The notes below the pieces were generated by a model. The model worked only from the letters and a program-made list of their open reading frames with translations. It did not search any database and had not been told where the DNA came from. Positions 39,737 through 50,422 of a stretch of 64,000 nt of DNA are shown piece by piece. The DNA lies in the NCBI RefSeq assembly GCF_000203935.1, contig NC_008577.1:434001-498000 (forward strand), written 5' to 3'. Made by a program: the position numbers and the translations under genes. The DNA is from Shewanella sp. ANA-3 (GTDB lineage Bacteria > Pseudomonadota > Gammaproteobacteria > Enterobacterales > Shewanellaceae). Each line of letters opens with the position of its first letter. The stretch's first letter is position 1.

Positions 39737-40346
39737 GGGCGTCGTGATTACCGGATAATTGTAAATAGCGCTGGTGCAATGCTTGCACCTCTTGTTTTAG
39801 TGTTGATATCTCTCCCTGATTATCAATAATGTCGTCGGCTCTGGCGAGTTTGTCACTGCGACTACATTGGCTATTAATGATGTTATTTACCTGAGTGGCG
39901 TCCACATTGTCCCGTTTTACGGTACGGCTGATTTGCAACTCAGGCGAAATATCCACCACTAAAGTCCGATTGACTAACCTATCTAACCCGTTCTCAAATA
40001 GCAAGGGTACAACCATAATTACATAGTCAGAGGTCGCATTTTCGACTTCTGACAACATTTCTTGGCGGATCATCGGGTGGAGCAACTGATTCAACCATTG
40101 GCGCTGTTGTTCATCGCTAAATACCCGTTGTCGTAGCTTGGCTCGGTCAAGCTCGCCAGCCTCGGTTAATACTTCAGTGCCGAAGTGATCGATAATGGCT
40201 TCGAGCCCTTTTGAGCCTTTTGCTACCACTTCGCGAGCGACTATATCGGCATCGACTAAATCGACACCTTCTTCGGCAAATAAATTGGCAACGGTAGTTT
40301 TTCCGCTACCAATACCACCCGTTAGACCTACAACAAACTTGGACAT
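39729..40346 (-). CDS. coaE: Dephospho-CoA kinase
   Basis: 205 aa from the ATG at 40346, with GGGAA upstream. The P-loop GLTGGIGSGKT and the substrate segment DADIVAREV near residue 35 are conserved. It performs the last step of coenzyme A synthesis by phosphorylating the ribose 3'-OH. It lies between pilD and zapD and overlaps zapD. Confidence 0.96.
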   Translation of the reverse strand: MSKFVVGLTGGIGSGKTTVANLFAEEGVDLVDADIVAREVVAKGSKGLEAIIDHFGTEVLTEAGELDRAKLRQRVFSDEQQRQWLNQLLHPMIRQEMLSEVENATSDYVIMVVPLLFENGLDRLVNRTLVVDISPELQISRTVKRDNVDATQVNNIINSQCSRSDKLARADDIIDNQGEISTLKQEVQALHQRYLQLSGNHDAHD

Positions 40347-40439
40347 AAGATTCCCATCTAGATAAGGCACCTAATCAATTTGGACTATATCTGTACAAAA
40401 TTGAATGCTAAACACTGAAGAAAGATATAGACAGTGTTT

Positions 40440-41369
40440 TTATAGCGTACTTAGATACCAATCGACTATAGGTTGTCCCCATATCAGGGCTATCCAACCT
40501 GCAGCGGCAATATAGGGCCCAAAGGGGATTGGATTGGCTAGCTGATTACGTTTGAGTACGATGAGCGTGATGCCGACAAGGGCACCAACTAAAGAGGATA
40601 GTAAAATGACTAGGGGGAGCATTTGCCAACCTAGCCATGCACCAAATACGGCGAGCAGTTTAAAGTCGCCATAACCCATGCCTTCTTTACCTGTGAGCAA
40701 CTTAAACAGCCAAAATACTGACCAGAGACTCAAATAGCCCGCTGCAGCACCTATAACGGCATCGGTTGGAGTAGTAAAGGTATGGTTGAGGTTAATGAGT
40801 AATCCTAGCCATAGGAGTGGAAGGGTCATCTGGTCGGGAAGCAGCATCTCATCCAGATCGATACCCGTTAATGCAATCAATACAAAGGTTAATACCGCAG
40901 CAAACACAAATTGCCAGCTAGGACCAAAATGCCAAGCGAGCGTTGCAACGAGTAATCCTGTTACTAACTCAATAATCGGATAGCGAGAGGAGATTGCTGT
41001 ATTGCAGGCGGCGCATTTTCCCCTGAGCATTAACCAGCCCACAATCGGCAAATTATGCCAAGGTTTGATTGCGGTCTTACATTTAGGACAGGCGGAACCT
41101 GGCACCACGAGATTGTATTTTTCAGGGTAAGTATCTATCGGCTTGTTGAGCTTTTCGATACCAATCTGCTCTACTACATCTGCATGATATTCCTGTAGAT
41201 ATTGATTGCACTCCTGTTGCCACTCGCGCTTCATCATCACCGGAAAGCGGTGAATGACGACATTTAAAAAGCTGCCAATAGTGGCGGCAAACACAAAACT
41301 TAACGTAATAAACAGCCAAGGACTCTGAGCTAGAGAGTGGCTTAAAAGAGAAATAAAGTCAGTCATCAT
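40440..41369 (-). CDS. pilD: Type IV prepilin peptidase
   Basis: 309 aa, about eight membrane helices. The cytoplasmic loop has two CxxC pairs (CPKC and CAAC, about residues 94-122) for zinc. The aspartyl-protease active sites are GIDLDEMLLPDQ and MGYGDFKLL. It cleaves the leader peptides of type IV pilins and type II pseudopilins and N-methylates the new end. It follows pilB and pilC and presumably also processes PilA, encoded 5 kb away. Confidence 0.96.
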   Translation of the reverse strand: MMTDFISLLSHSLAQSPWLFITLSFVFAATIGSFLNVVIHRFPVMMKREWQQECNQYLQEYHADVVEQIGIEKLNKPIDTYPEKYNLVVPGSACPKCKTAIKPWHNLPIVGWLMLRGKCAACNTAISSRYPIIELVTGLLVATLAWHFGPSWQFVFAAVLTFVLIALTGIDLDEMLLPDQMTLPLLWLGLLINLNHTFTTPTDAVIGAAAGYLSLWSVFWLFKLLTGKEGMGYGDFKLLAVFGAWLGWQMLPLVILLSSLVGALVGITLIVLKRNQLANPIPFGPYIAAAGWIALIWGQPIVDWYLSTL

Positions 41370-41430
41370 TGTTACTTGTTATTATTAAAAGTACAGTTTC
41401 AATTCTGGAAAACATTGAGTCTACAACGGC

Positions 41431-42702
41431 TTAACCACCTACAACTTTACCCATTTGGAAGATTGGTAAGTACATAGCGACAATGAGGCCGCCAACAACC
41501 GTGCCAATAACCACCATCATAATGGGCTCGATAAGGCTTGATAAGCCATCAACCGCATCATCGACCTGCATCTCATAAATATTGGCTACTTTGTTTAGCA
41601 TATTATCGAGTGAACCTGATTCTTCACCGATCATCACCATTTGGATCAACATATCGGGGAAAAGCCCTGTGGTACGCATGGCGACGTTCATTTGCATCCC
41701 GGCCATCACCTCTTGACGGATTTTCAAAATGGCTTTTCGATATACAGCGTTTCCTGATGCACCAGCTGCAGATTCTAAACCATCGATTAACGGAACCCCT
41801 GCGGCAAAAGTCGTGGCTAAGGTTCGAGCAAAACGCGCCATTGCACCTTTATGCAAGATAGGTCCAATTGCAGGAATTTTTAATACGGCTTCATCCACTC
41901 GATCTCTAACCATTTGCGAGTTTCTATGGGCGCGAACAAACAAAAATACTCCAGCTACGATAGCTCCCAAAAAAATATACCAAGAGGATTGTAAGCCTCT
42001 GGATATATGAAGCACCAACTGAGTAAAAGCAGGTAATTCCGCGCCAAATCCTTTAAAAATCTCTTCAAACTGCGGGACAACAAAGAGTAACAGTAGAGTT
42101 GTTACTAAAATGGCTACGACGACTACTGCAGCCGGATAAAACATGGCTTTTTTTATCTTAGATTTCAATGCTTCAGACTTTTCACGGTATGTCGCAATAC
42201 GGTCGAATACTACGTCCAAAGATCCCGAGTGTTCACCCGCAGCTACTAAATCAACATAGAGATCATCGAAATAGCGTCTATGGGGGCGTAGTGAGTCTGA
42301 TAGTGGAATACCCGATTGGATTTCGGAAAGAATGGAGCCTAATAGCTCACGCATTTTTGCTTTTTCATGACCGCGACCGAGTAACTCAATAGTCGTGACT
42401 AAGGGAACGCCAGCAGCAAGCATTGTCGCAATTTGCCGTGTAATCATGGCAATATCCATTGGACTAATTTTTGCGTCACCTAGCTTAAATAGGGCCGCTG
42501 ATTGCTTGCGTACGGTTTTAGGGTTTACACCTTGGGATTTGAGTTGGCTGCGAATTTCGGCCGCAGAGGCCCCCCTCAGTTCACCACTGGTTTTCTGACC
42601 GTCGCGATTAAGGCCTTTCCATTCGAAGGTATAGATTTTGGGTTGGCTTTTTTGCTCGCTCTTTTTGGCACGAGGCTTTTTTACAGTAGTTGCCGTAGCC
42701 AT
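41431..42702 (-). CDS. pilC: Type IV pilus inner-membrane platform protein PilC
   Basis: 423 aa. A short Lys-rich N terminus is followed by two T2SSF domains (about residues 85-205 and 290-410), with LAAGVPLVTTIELL and FAAGVPLIDGLESA as the paired signatures, and three membrane helices. It couples the PilB ATPase to pilin assembly. The start is 122 bp after the pilB stop. Confidence 0.96.
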   Translation of the reverse strand: MATATTVKKPRAKKSEQKSQPKIYTFEWKGLNRDGQKTSGELRGASAAEIRSQLKSQGVNPKTVRKQSAALFKLGDAKISPMDIAMITRQIATMLAAGVPLVTTIELLGRGHEKAKMRELLGSILSEIQSGIPLSDSLRPHRRYFDDLYVDLVAAGEHSGSLDVVFDRIATYREKSEALKSKIKKAMFYPAAVVVVAILVTTLLLLFVVPQFEEIFKGFGAELPAFTQLVLHISRGLQSSWYIFLGAIVAGVFLFVRAHRNSQMVRDRVDEAVLKIPAIGPILHKGAMARFARTLATTFAAGVPLIDGLESAAGASGNAVYRKAILKIRQEVMAGMQMNVAMRTTGLFPDMLIQMVMIGEESGSLDNMLNKVANIYEMQVDDAVDGLSSLIEPIMMVVIGTVVGGLIVAMYLPIFQMGKVVGG

Positions 42703-42824
42703 AGATAATCCCTGTTAGGCGTGATTAATTAAAGCTTTATTGGTACTAGGTTAGTATAAAAAATGGAACAAAAGCGATTAAATAAAAACTATCGAGCACT
42801 TTATGCGTCATAGATGAGTAGACT

Positions 42825-44534
42825 TTAAAAGCTTGTCACCCTATTGATTTCTGCAATGCTAGTTACCCCTTGAAGGACTTTTAGGAGGCCCGATTGCCGC
42901 AGGTCGCGCATGCCTTGAGCCTTGGCTTGATCTGCTATCTGCAATGAATTGCCACCTTCCATAATAGTACGGGCAATTTCATCTGACATCTTCATCACTT
43001 CGTAAATACCTACCCGTCCTTTATAGCCACCAGAACAATGTTCACAACCCACAGGTTTAAAGGTGGTAAACCCTTGAGCGATTTGCTCATCGGTAAAGCC
43101 TAAGCGTTGTAGCTCATGTTCGGGTATCTGTTCGGCTTGTTTGCATTCAGTGCAAAGCCGCCGTGCAAGGCGCTGAGCAATAATTAAATTAACTGAGCTG
43201 GCAATATTATAGCCGGGTACGCCCATATTAATTAAACGGGTGAGCGTTTCTGCCGCCGAGTTAGTATGCAGGGTTGATAATACTAAGTGGCCAGTTTGCG
43301 CGGCTTTAATGGCAATTTCGGCGGTTTCAAGGTCACGGATTTCCCCGACCATCACCACATCGGGGTCTTGCCGCAAAAACGAACGTAGTGCTGAAGCAAA
43401 GGTTAAACCCGCTTTTAAATTAATATGGACTTGGTTTACCCCCTCAAGGTTAATTTCCACCGGATCTTCGGCAGTGGAGATATTACGCTCGGCGGTATTG
43501 AGGATATTTAAGCCTGTGTAGAGCGAAACGGTTTTACCCGAACCCGTTGGGCCTGTCACTAATATCATGCCCTGAGGTTTGGCTAGCATTTCAAGGTAAA
43601 GCTTTTCTTGATCGGGTTCGTAACCGAGTTTTTCGATACCAAGCTGGGCGGAAGAAGAATCTAATATCCGCATTACAATCTTCTCGCCCCACAGGGTCGG
43701 CAGGGTACTTACCCGAAAGTCGATAGACTTAGTGCGGGATAGCTTCATTTTAATCCGCCCATCTTGTGGGACGCGGCGCTCGGCAATATCCAGCTTGGAC
43801 ATTACCTTTAAGCGCGCCGAGAGTCGCCCTGCTAAACTAATGGGCGGTTCGGAGACCTCATGCAAAATACCATCGATACGAAAACGGATACGGTAGCGTT
43901 TTTCATAGGGCTCAAAATGTAAGTCAGAGGCGCCCTTACGAATGGCATCGGTTAATATCTTATTGATATAAATAACAATAGGGGCGTCATCGCTGGCTTC
44001 TCCTGCGTTTTCTTCTTGGCGCTTATCGGTATCGGTAACTTCGATACCGGCAAGTGCTGCTTCATCCATGCCGCTTAAATCAAGGCCAGTAATATCTTCT
44101 TCTAGTACCTTTTCAAGGGCTTTAGCGAGCTTATCTTCTTCCACCAAAATCGCTTCGGCATGTAGGCCTGCACTAAATTGGAATTCCTCAAGGGCGGCAA
44201 TATTGGTGGGGTCAGAGGTGGCGATATAGAGGCGATTACCGCGCTTAAATAGCGGTAAGCAGCGGTGCTTTTCAATCAGTTTTTTATTCAGAAACTCTTC
44301 GGGAATGGCACTAACATCAAATTCGGCTAAATCCAGCAGCGGGGTGCCGTATTCCTCATAGCAAAGCTCGGCAATACTGCGAGCCGACACTAGCTTAGTC
44401 TGCACTAAGGTAGTGACTAAGGTTTGTTTATTTTGGCGGGATTTAGTGATGGCACTCGCCATCTGCTCTTCATTAAGCAGACCTTTACGGATGAAAAGGG
44501 TGGATAATCCCAGGTGAAGGCCAGCGGATGGCAT
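42825..44534 (-). CDS. pilB: Type IV pilus assembly ATPase PilB
   Basis: 569 aa. The N-terminal MshEN-type domain (about residues 1-150), which in relatives can bind c-di-GMP, precedes the ATPase core: Walker [13 protein letters not shown], Asp box, Walker [14 protein letters not shown] and a C-terminal zinc site (CTEC and CEHC). It drives pilus extension. It is the first gene of pilB-pilC-pilD, with 307 bp upstream before a divergent gene. Confidence 0.96.
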   Translation of the reverse strand: MPSAGLHLGLSTLFIRKGLLNEEQMASAITKSRQNKQTLVTTLVQTKLVSARSIAELCYEEYGTPLLDLAEFDVSAIPEEFLNKKLIEKHRCLPLFKRGNRLYIATSDPTNIAALEEFQFSAGLHAEAILVEEDKLAKALEKVLEEDITGLDLSGMDEAALAGIEVTDTDKRQEENAGEASDDAPIVIYINKILTDAIRKGASDLHFEPYEKRYRIRFRIDGILHEVSEPPISLAGRLSARLKVMSKLDIAERRVPQDGRIKMKLSRTKSIDFRVSTLPTLWGEKIVMRILDSSSAQLGIEKLGYEPDQEKLYLEMLAKPQGMILVTGPTGSGKTVSLYTGLNILNTAERNISTAEDPVEINLEGVNQVHINLKAGLTFASALRSFLRQDPDVVMVGEIRDLETAEIAIKAAQTGHLVLSTLHTNSAAETLTRLINMGVPGYNIASSVNLIIAQRLARRLCTECKQAEQIPEHELQRLGFTDEQIAQGFTTFKPVGCEHCSGGYKGRVGIYEVMKMSDEIARTIMEGGNSLQIADQAKAQGMRDLRQSGLLKVLQGVTSIAEINRVTSF

Positions 44535-44841
44535 GAAAAACTCCTATCTCCATTAGTTTTTCCATCATAGCGGCAAAAAGGTTATTTGTCATATATAAAA
44601 AAGCTCAAATAATCACAAAAAAATGAGTATCATCATAAGGATGCGAATTTATATACCGCTTGCAAAAGTAGCAATGTTTTACCATAAACTGTACTGTGGA
44701 TTAATGGTCGATAAATAACAATGCCTTATCTTCAAGTCGCTTCGATTTACTTGACTAGAACGTGCAAATAATCGGTCATTTGGCGATAAAATCTAACGCT
44801 CACCATCGGGGATAAATGCATGATGGTATGCTCAATTAAGG
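44535..44841. other. Intergenic region between pilB and the ligase-like gene
   Basis: AT-rich divergent promoter region. Apart from an inverted ACCAT/ATGGT pair near 44680-44706, I see no operator, terminator or small ORF that I can support. Confidence 0.5.
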
Positions 44842-44850
44842 ATGCAAATA

Positions 44851-46278
44851 TTGAAATCAATCCCGATTGTTAGTCGGATTATCCTGCTCACTTTCTTCGC
44901 GCTATTTTTTCTTGGCTCGGTATTATCAGGTTATATCACTGGATATCTGGGGGTGGATAACGCTTACGATCTTAAGCGAATCCTAGTAATTATATTTATC
45001 GTGTGTTCAGCGGTTGGCCTTTTGTGGCGACCGAGTATTCCAATAATCGTCACATCGCCTTTTACACTGTGGGTGGTGGCAAGCCTATTTATACTCGGTT
45101 TGATATCAACCATTTTTAGCCAGCATCCATTTTGGTCATTCGTTGAGTTAGCTAATTTTTTATTATTGCTCTGTTTGTTTTACGTCATTGGTGTATTGAT
45201 TGCGGATATAGGCAGAACTGCTGCGCTGCAATACTTTTTTGGGTTTGCATTATTTTTCTCGATTTGTATTGCAGTTAAGTTTTTCTTGCTGCTGCTATTT
45301 CATGCCCTTGATAACAATCGGCCCGATGTGCATTCTTTAGTGGCTGACTTTATGAATGTAAGGTTTTTCAACCAGTTGCAAGTTGCGCTGCTGCCGCTGT
45401 TGTGTTTGTCTTTTTATATCGAACCACTTAAAAAATATAAACGAGTAGCCATGGTGACCTTTAGTGTGTTGTGGTTAATCCTGCTGCAATCGGAGGCTCG
45501 CGGAGCATTATTAGCGCTGCTAGTGGCGGCTATTGTGGTGTATCGCTTTTTGCCCGCCAGCTTTGGTAAAGCATTTATTCGCCCCATTATGAAGGCGGTG
45601 GCTTTCGGCACGCTTTTATGGCTGGTGCTGATCATTATCATTCCACTGTTTATTTTTGATAGCCCAATTTGGCAATTAAGAACCAATAGCTCTGGCCGGA
45701 TTGATATGTGGATTTATATTTTGCATGCGATCCCTGAACATATTGGCTTAGGTTACGGGCCAATGAGTTTTGCATGGGCAGAAGCAAGACCTTTACCTAA
45801 TGCTCACCCACATAATGCCCTCATGCAGTTTTTATATGAGTTTGGTGTGGTTGCGTTTATCTTACTGGCGAGTTGGTCGCTAATAACATTATGGTCAATA
45901 TTAAAAAGACTTAAATTATTAGGGGCAAAGTCGAGTGAGCATTTGGCTAAAAACTCACAATGTAGCCTCGACACCAGCTCACATATAGTCATAGAGACGG
46001 ACACTACCGATATAGTGTTGGCATTTGCCCTATGCGCAATATGGATTTATGCCATGTTTGATGGGGTGATTGTAATGCCATTATCCCAAGCATTATTGGT
46101 GGCATTATTGGCACTTAATTGCCGTCACTATCAATCGCGAGTAATAACACTGCCATTAAAAGTTGCGTTAGTGGCAATATTAATAACCTGTGGTGCATTG
46201 TTAATCGTTAGCCTCGGTGATACCGCGCTTAATCAGCAACTTTATCCAAGATTATGGTTAACTGGGATAATTAATTGA
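44851..46278 (+). CDS. O-antigen ligase / pilin oligosaccharyltransferase-like membrane protein
   Basis: 475 aa from TTG 44851, which has AAGGA 8 nt upstream; an ATG at 44842 overlaps that site and is less likely. About 10-12 hydrophobic helices surround a large periplasmic loop with LGYGPMSF and AHPHNALMQFLYEFG, the Wzy_C-type motif of WaaL, PglL and TfpO enzymes. It is convergent with pilA, whose pilin ends in Ser. In Pseudomonas and Acinetobacter TfpO attaches glycan to the C-terminal Ser of the neighbouring pilin. A matching role here is inference; an O-antigen ligase or polymerase is the alternative. Confidence 0.75.
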   Translation: MKSIPIVSRIILLTFFALFFLGSVLSGYITGYLGVDNAYDLKRILVIIFIVCSAVGLLWRPSIPIIVTSPFTLWVVASLFILGLISTIFSQHPFWSFVELANFLLLLCLFYVIGVLIADIGRTAALQYFFGFALFFSICIAVKFFLLLLFHALDNNRPDVHSLVADFMNVRFFNQLQVALLPLLCLSFYIEPLKKYKRVAMVTFSVLWLILLQSEARGALLALLVAAIVVYRFLPASFGKAFIRPIMKAVAFGTLLWLVLIIIIPLFIFDSPIWQLRTNSSGRIDMWIYILHAIPEHIGLGYGPMSFAWAEARPLPNAHPHNALMQFLYEFGVVAFILLASWSLITLWSILKRLKLLGAKSSEHLAKNSQCSLDTSSHIVIETDTTDIVLAFALCAIWIYAMFDGVIVMPLSQALLVALLALNCRHYQSRVITLPLKVALVAILITCGALLIVSLGDTALNQQLYPRLWLTGIIN

Positions 46279-46288
46279 TAAAAATAAA

Positions 46289-46308
46289 AAAGCCCCAAAA
46301 GGGGCTTT
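46289..46308. terminator. Bidirectional terminator between the ligase-like gene and pilA
   Basis: AAAGCCCC-4-GGGGCTTT between convergent genes, with A-rich sequence on the left that gives a T-run on the minus strand. Confidence 0.88.
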
Positions 46309-46324
46309 CTATAAAACAATAAGA

Positions 46325-46753
46325 TTAACTACTAGCTTTTAATCCAGCACCTTCTTCACATTGTTTTTTGGTTGCTTTATTAGCATCTTTAGTGTCTGCA
46401 GCATAAGATACACCGCCAGTAGCACCGATTGTAGCTGTAACAGTACAAGTACCGTCATCATATGTTAAATCTGTTCCAGTTGCTTCTGTAACTGCTGGGT
46501 CTGCATCAACTTTTGGGTCAGCGGTAATTTCAGTTCCGAGAGTTGTGCATCCGACACCTGTTTGGATACATGCTTGGGCCTTAGTTACATATCCTGCAAG
46601 GCCTTTCATTGATGCACCACCATGCGAGGTTGCAACATATTCACGATAAGCAGGTAATGCCACTGCAGCCAAAATACCGATAATGGCTACTACAATCATT
46701 AATTCGATCAAGGTAAAACCCTGAGCATTCTTATTCATTTTGATACCTTTCAT
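46325..46753 (-). CDS. pilA: Type IV major pilin PilA
   Basis: 142 aa from the ATG at 46753 with GGAG 7 nt upstream; a second ATG at 46738 lies five codons on. The prepilin site is [27 protein letters not shown], with Glu5 of the mature protein present. The globular domain has four Cys, with the last pair (GTC and KQC) able to form the D-loop disulfide. The protein ends KASS, so the C-terminal residue is Ser. It is far from pilBCD and convergent with a ligase-like gene that may modify it. Confidence 0.94.
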   Translation of the reverse strand: MKGIKMNKNAQGFTLIELMIVVAIIGILAAVALPAYREYVATSHGGASMKGLAGYVTKAQACIQTGVGCTTLGTEITADPKVDADPAVTEATGTDLTYDDGTCTVTATIGATGGVSYAADTKDANKATKKQCEEGAGLKASS

Positions 46754-47140
46754 TTTTAACTCCAATACAGTGCAAAGTGTCATTTATCGATTGTGTTCGT
46801 TTCGGCTGCTTATCTTAATTGCCTTGAATGAATTGCTGGTTTTTTGGCTAGCGACAATTCACTTTGAGCTCATTTTGATAAGGAAGGCCGAAACGGCCAT
46901 CTCGCCTGTGGTAAAAGTTAGTACAAAGTTAAGTAAATTGAAACTACTTTTACGCATAAAGTATTAATTAAATGATTATTTTGTCTAAAAACTTGATGCT
47001 AAAACGTATTGCGTTCTAACAAAGTATTGACAATGTTAGTTAAGTTGACGCAATTAACACAGAGTCAAAACATCGACGCGAGTTATACCTGTTTTTAATC
47101 TGCGTATTTAGTGGGGTTATACTGTAAAGGTTGGGAAGAT

Positions 47141-48478
<1,338 letters not shown>

Positions 48479-48515
48479 CCGTCTCGTAGTGACGTTCCGT
48501 TTTTAAGGAGTAAAC

Positions 48516-49061
48516 ATGAGTTTTGAGTTTGGTTGGTATCGCGCGGCGCGGCGCTGTGAATCACCACATTTTAACCGTCGGCCCTTTGGAGAGATCAGCC
48601 TGTTGGTGATCCACAATATTAGTTTGCCCGCGGGATGCTTTGGGCTGCCTTATATTGATCAATTATTTCAAGGGTGTTTAGATACCAGTGCCGATGAAAG
48701 TTTCGCCGATTTAGCTGGGCTGGAGGTGTCGGCTCATTTTTTAATTCGCCGCGATGGCGAATGTGTGCAGTATGTGAGTTGTGAAGATAGAGCTTGGCAC
48801 GCGGGTGTATCCCGTTATGGCGAAAGGGAAAATTGTAATGATTTCTCTATTGGTATTGAACTTGAAGGTACGGATACTGAACCCTATACTGCCGCCCAAT
48901 ATCAGCAACTTACCGCATTGACCCAAGCTTTATTGGCACAATATCCTGCGTTAACCGCAGAGCGGATTGTGGGACATTGCGATATTGCACCAATGCGGAA
49001 GACTGACCCAGGCCCAAGCTTTGACTGGCAAAGATATTTAGCGGCGCTGCGCGACTTTTAG
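48516..49061 (+). CDS. ampD: 1,6-anhydro-N-acetylmuramyl-L-alanine amidase AmpD
   Basis: 181 aa with AAGGAG before the start. The Amidase_2 fold carries zinc ligands in LVIHNISLP and in IVGHCDIAPMRKTDPGP (His and Asp). The cytoplasmic enzyme cleaves anhydro-muropeptides for cell-wall recycling and so keeps AmpR-type beta-lactamase induction low. The stop TAG is also the first base triplet of CTAG repeat copy 3. ampE follows. Confidence 0.96.
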   Translation: MSFEFGWYRAARRCESPHFNRRPFGEISLLVIHNISLPAGCFGLPYIDQLFQGCLDTSADESFADLAGLEVSAHFLIRRDGECVQYVSCEDRAWHAGVSRYGERENCNDFSIGIELEGTDTEPYTAAQYQQLTALTQALLAQYPALTAERIVGHCDIAPMRKTDPGPSFDWQRYLAALRDF

Positions 49062-49213
49062 AATATAGGAGGTTGCTGCGCAACTGCTAGGACGCAGCAA
49101 AAGCGCTGCTCTAGGACGCTACTTCGTAGCTCTAGAGCCTAGAACCTAGAACCTAGAACCTAGAACCTAGAACCTAGGGCCTAGAAGGGCGAAGCCCGCG
49201 CTGCTTTTTCTAG
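49059..49213. repeat. CTAG-rich hairpin repeat, copy 3, between ampD and ampE
   Basis: Begins at the ampD stop codon. It contains GTTGC-3-GCAAC, CTGCTAGGACGCAGC, GCTAC-TTC-GTAGC (49118-49130), at least five perfect 7-bp AACCTAG units, then GGGC-3-GCCC and CTGCTTTTTCTAG. Eleven CTAG tetramers. It fills nearly the whole ampD-ampE gap. Confidence 0.88.
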
Positions 49214-49245
49214 TCCGTCCAGCTTTTTTACAAGGAGTATTACTG

Positions 49246-50097
49246 ATGGCATTATTTTCATTACTGGTCGCCATTCTCGTAGAACGATTGAAGTTTCTTC
49301 CTGCCTCTTGGCAATGCGATCGCGTGCTGCAATCCTATCAATCGACCTTTTTTGGTGATAAAGCTTCTCTTACTAGTACTAACATGTTGCTCGCCCTCGT
49401 GTTACCGGCTTTGGTCGTTCATGTTTTGGGGTGGGTTGCGTCAGGCATGTTCTGGGGGCTGTTAACTCTTGCCCTGTGGGTGGTGGTGGCAATTATTTGC
49501 TTTAATCATCAAAAACAGCGCGATAGCTTCAAAAAGTATATGCAGGCGGCGTGTCGCTCCGATGTGCAAGCCTGTTACCACTATGCCGCCGAACTAGATT
49601 GCAGTGAATGTTTGGATGCGGTGTCTGAAAAAGACTTAGGCGCTAAGGTCGGGCAGAGTGTTGCCTGGATTAACTATCGTTATTACGGCGCAGTGGCATT
49701 ATGTTTTATCTTCCTAGGCCCAGTCGGCGCGGTGTTATATTGCACCGCTCGCTTTTATGCCGAAGAGAATGTGCGTAAGTCGCTTAATTTACCGCTGATT
49801 GAAGATATTATGTTTGTTATGGATTGGATCCCGAGTCGGATATTTTCCTTTGGCTATGCGCTCAGCGGTCAGTTTAGCGAAGGGCTCTCGGCTTGGCGTG
49901 ACCATGCCTTAAATATCCATGCGAGTGCCAGACGAGTAGTCACTGAAACGGCATTAGCGGCTCAACCGCTGCCGGAGGAGTCTAGTGCACCAGTTTGTGT
50001 ACAATCGACCTTAGCATTATTAGTCTTAAGTAAACGCAACTTTACGCTGATGGTTGCTGTGCTATCGCTGTTGACCATTTTTGGGTTGGTGAGTTAA
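49246..50097 (+). CDS. ampE: Inner-membrane protein AmpE
   Basis: 283 aa with AAGGAG upstream. It has about four membrane helices and the family N terminus (LVAILVERLK). The conserved WINYRYYGA segment sits in the middle and SFGYALSG near residue 205. AmpE is encoded after ampD in most gammaproteobacteria; its biochemical function is not firmly known, although a sensory or cell-wall role is assumed. A long untranslated repeat separates it from ampD. Confidence 0.92.
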   Translation: MALFSLLVAILVERLKFLPASWQCDRVLQSYQSTFFGDKASLTSTNMLLALVLPALVVHVLGWVASGMFWGLLTLALWVVVAIICFNHQKQRDSFKKYMQAACRSDVQACYHYAAELDCSECLDAVSEKDLGAKVGQSVAWINYRYYGAVALCFIFLGPVGAVLYCTARFYAEENVRKSLNLPLIEDIMFVMDWIPSRIFSFGYALSGQFSEGLSAWRDHALNIHASARRVVTETALAAQPLPEESSAPVCVQSTLALLVLSKRNFTLMVAVLSLLTIFGLVS

Positions 50098-50117
50098 TAA
50101 GAAGGACACTGCGCGGC

Positions 50118-50230
50118 TTCTAGAATCTAGGACGCTTTGCTGCTAGGACGCAGCAAAAAGCGCTGCTCTAGGACGCCACTTCGTGGCTCTAGAATCTAGA
50201 ATCTAGCACCTAGAACCTAGCACCTAGCAC
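50118..50230. repeat. CTAG-rich hairpin repeat, copy 4
   Basis: Ten CTAG tetramers. It contains TTTGCTGC-6-GCAGCAAA, a GCCAC-TTC-GTGGC stem (50175-50187) and 7-bp CTAG units of the AATCTAG/CACCTAG/AACCTAG types. It begins about 20 bp after the ampE stop. Confidence 0.88.
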
Positions 50231-50384
50231 CTGCTCTTGCTGTGGTTTAATGGTCTGACCCCATGATGAGTTTTTTAGGCTATGCTCTCTCATCGTGAGC
50301 GGTTTTGGATGGGATCACCTTTTAAGGTCGATTTTCAATCTAGACATCAAAAGTATGATTTGATAAAGTGCGCTCACTCATAAA

Positions 50385-50401
50385 AATTGGTAAGACCAAT
50401 T
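50385..50401. promoter_or_regulatory. PdhR operator
   Basis: ATTGGT-3-ACCAAT is a perfect inverted repeat and an exact match to the E. coli PdhR box. It lies 22 bp before the pdhR start, so PdhR very likely represses its own operon unless pyruvate is present. Confidence 0.88.
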
Positions 50402-50422
50402 TACAACGGAGCTGAGCGCCAA

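Larger units (their letters stand above)
50098..50422. other. 325-bp region between ampE and pdhR
   Basis: Contains CTAG repeat copy 4 (50118-50230) and then the pdhR promoter region. GATGAG/CTCATC inverted hexamers lie near 50255-50296. A possible -35 TTGATA (50360-50365) and -10 TAAAAA (50381-50386) sit just before the PdhR operator. Confidence 0.55.

Noticed and set aside
46754..46870. Sigma-54 promoter for pilA
   Set aside because: GG and GC elements exist but none has the required 10-bp spacing.
46740..46967. 75-codon plus-strand ORF upstream of pilA
   Set aside because: It is antisense to the pilA leader, has no ribosome binding site and no similarity that I recognise.
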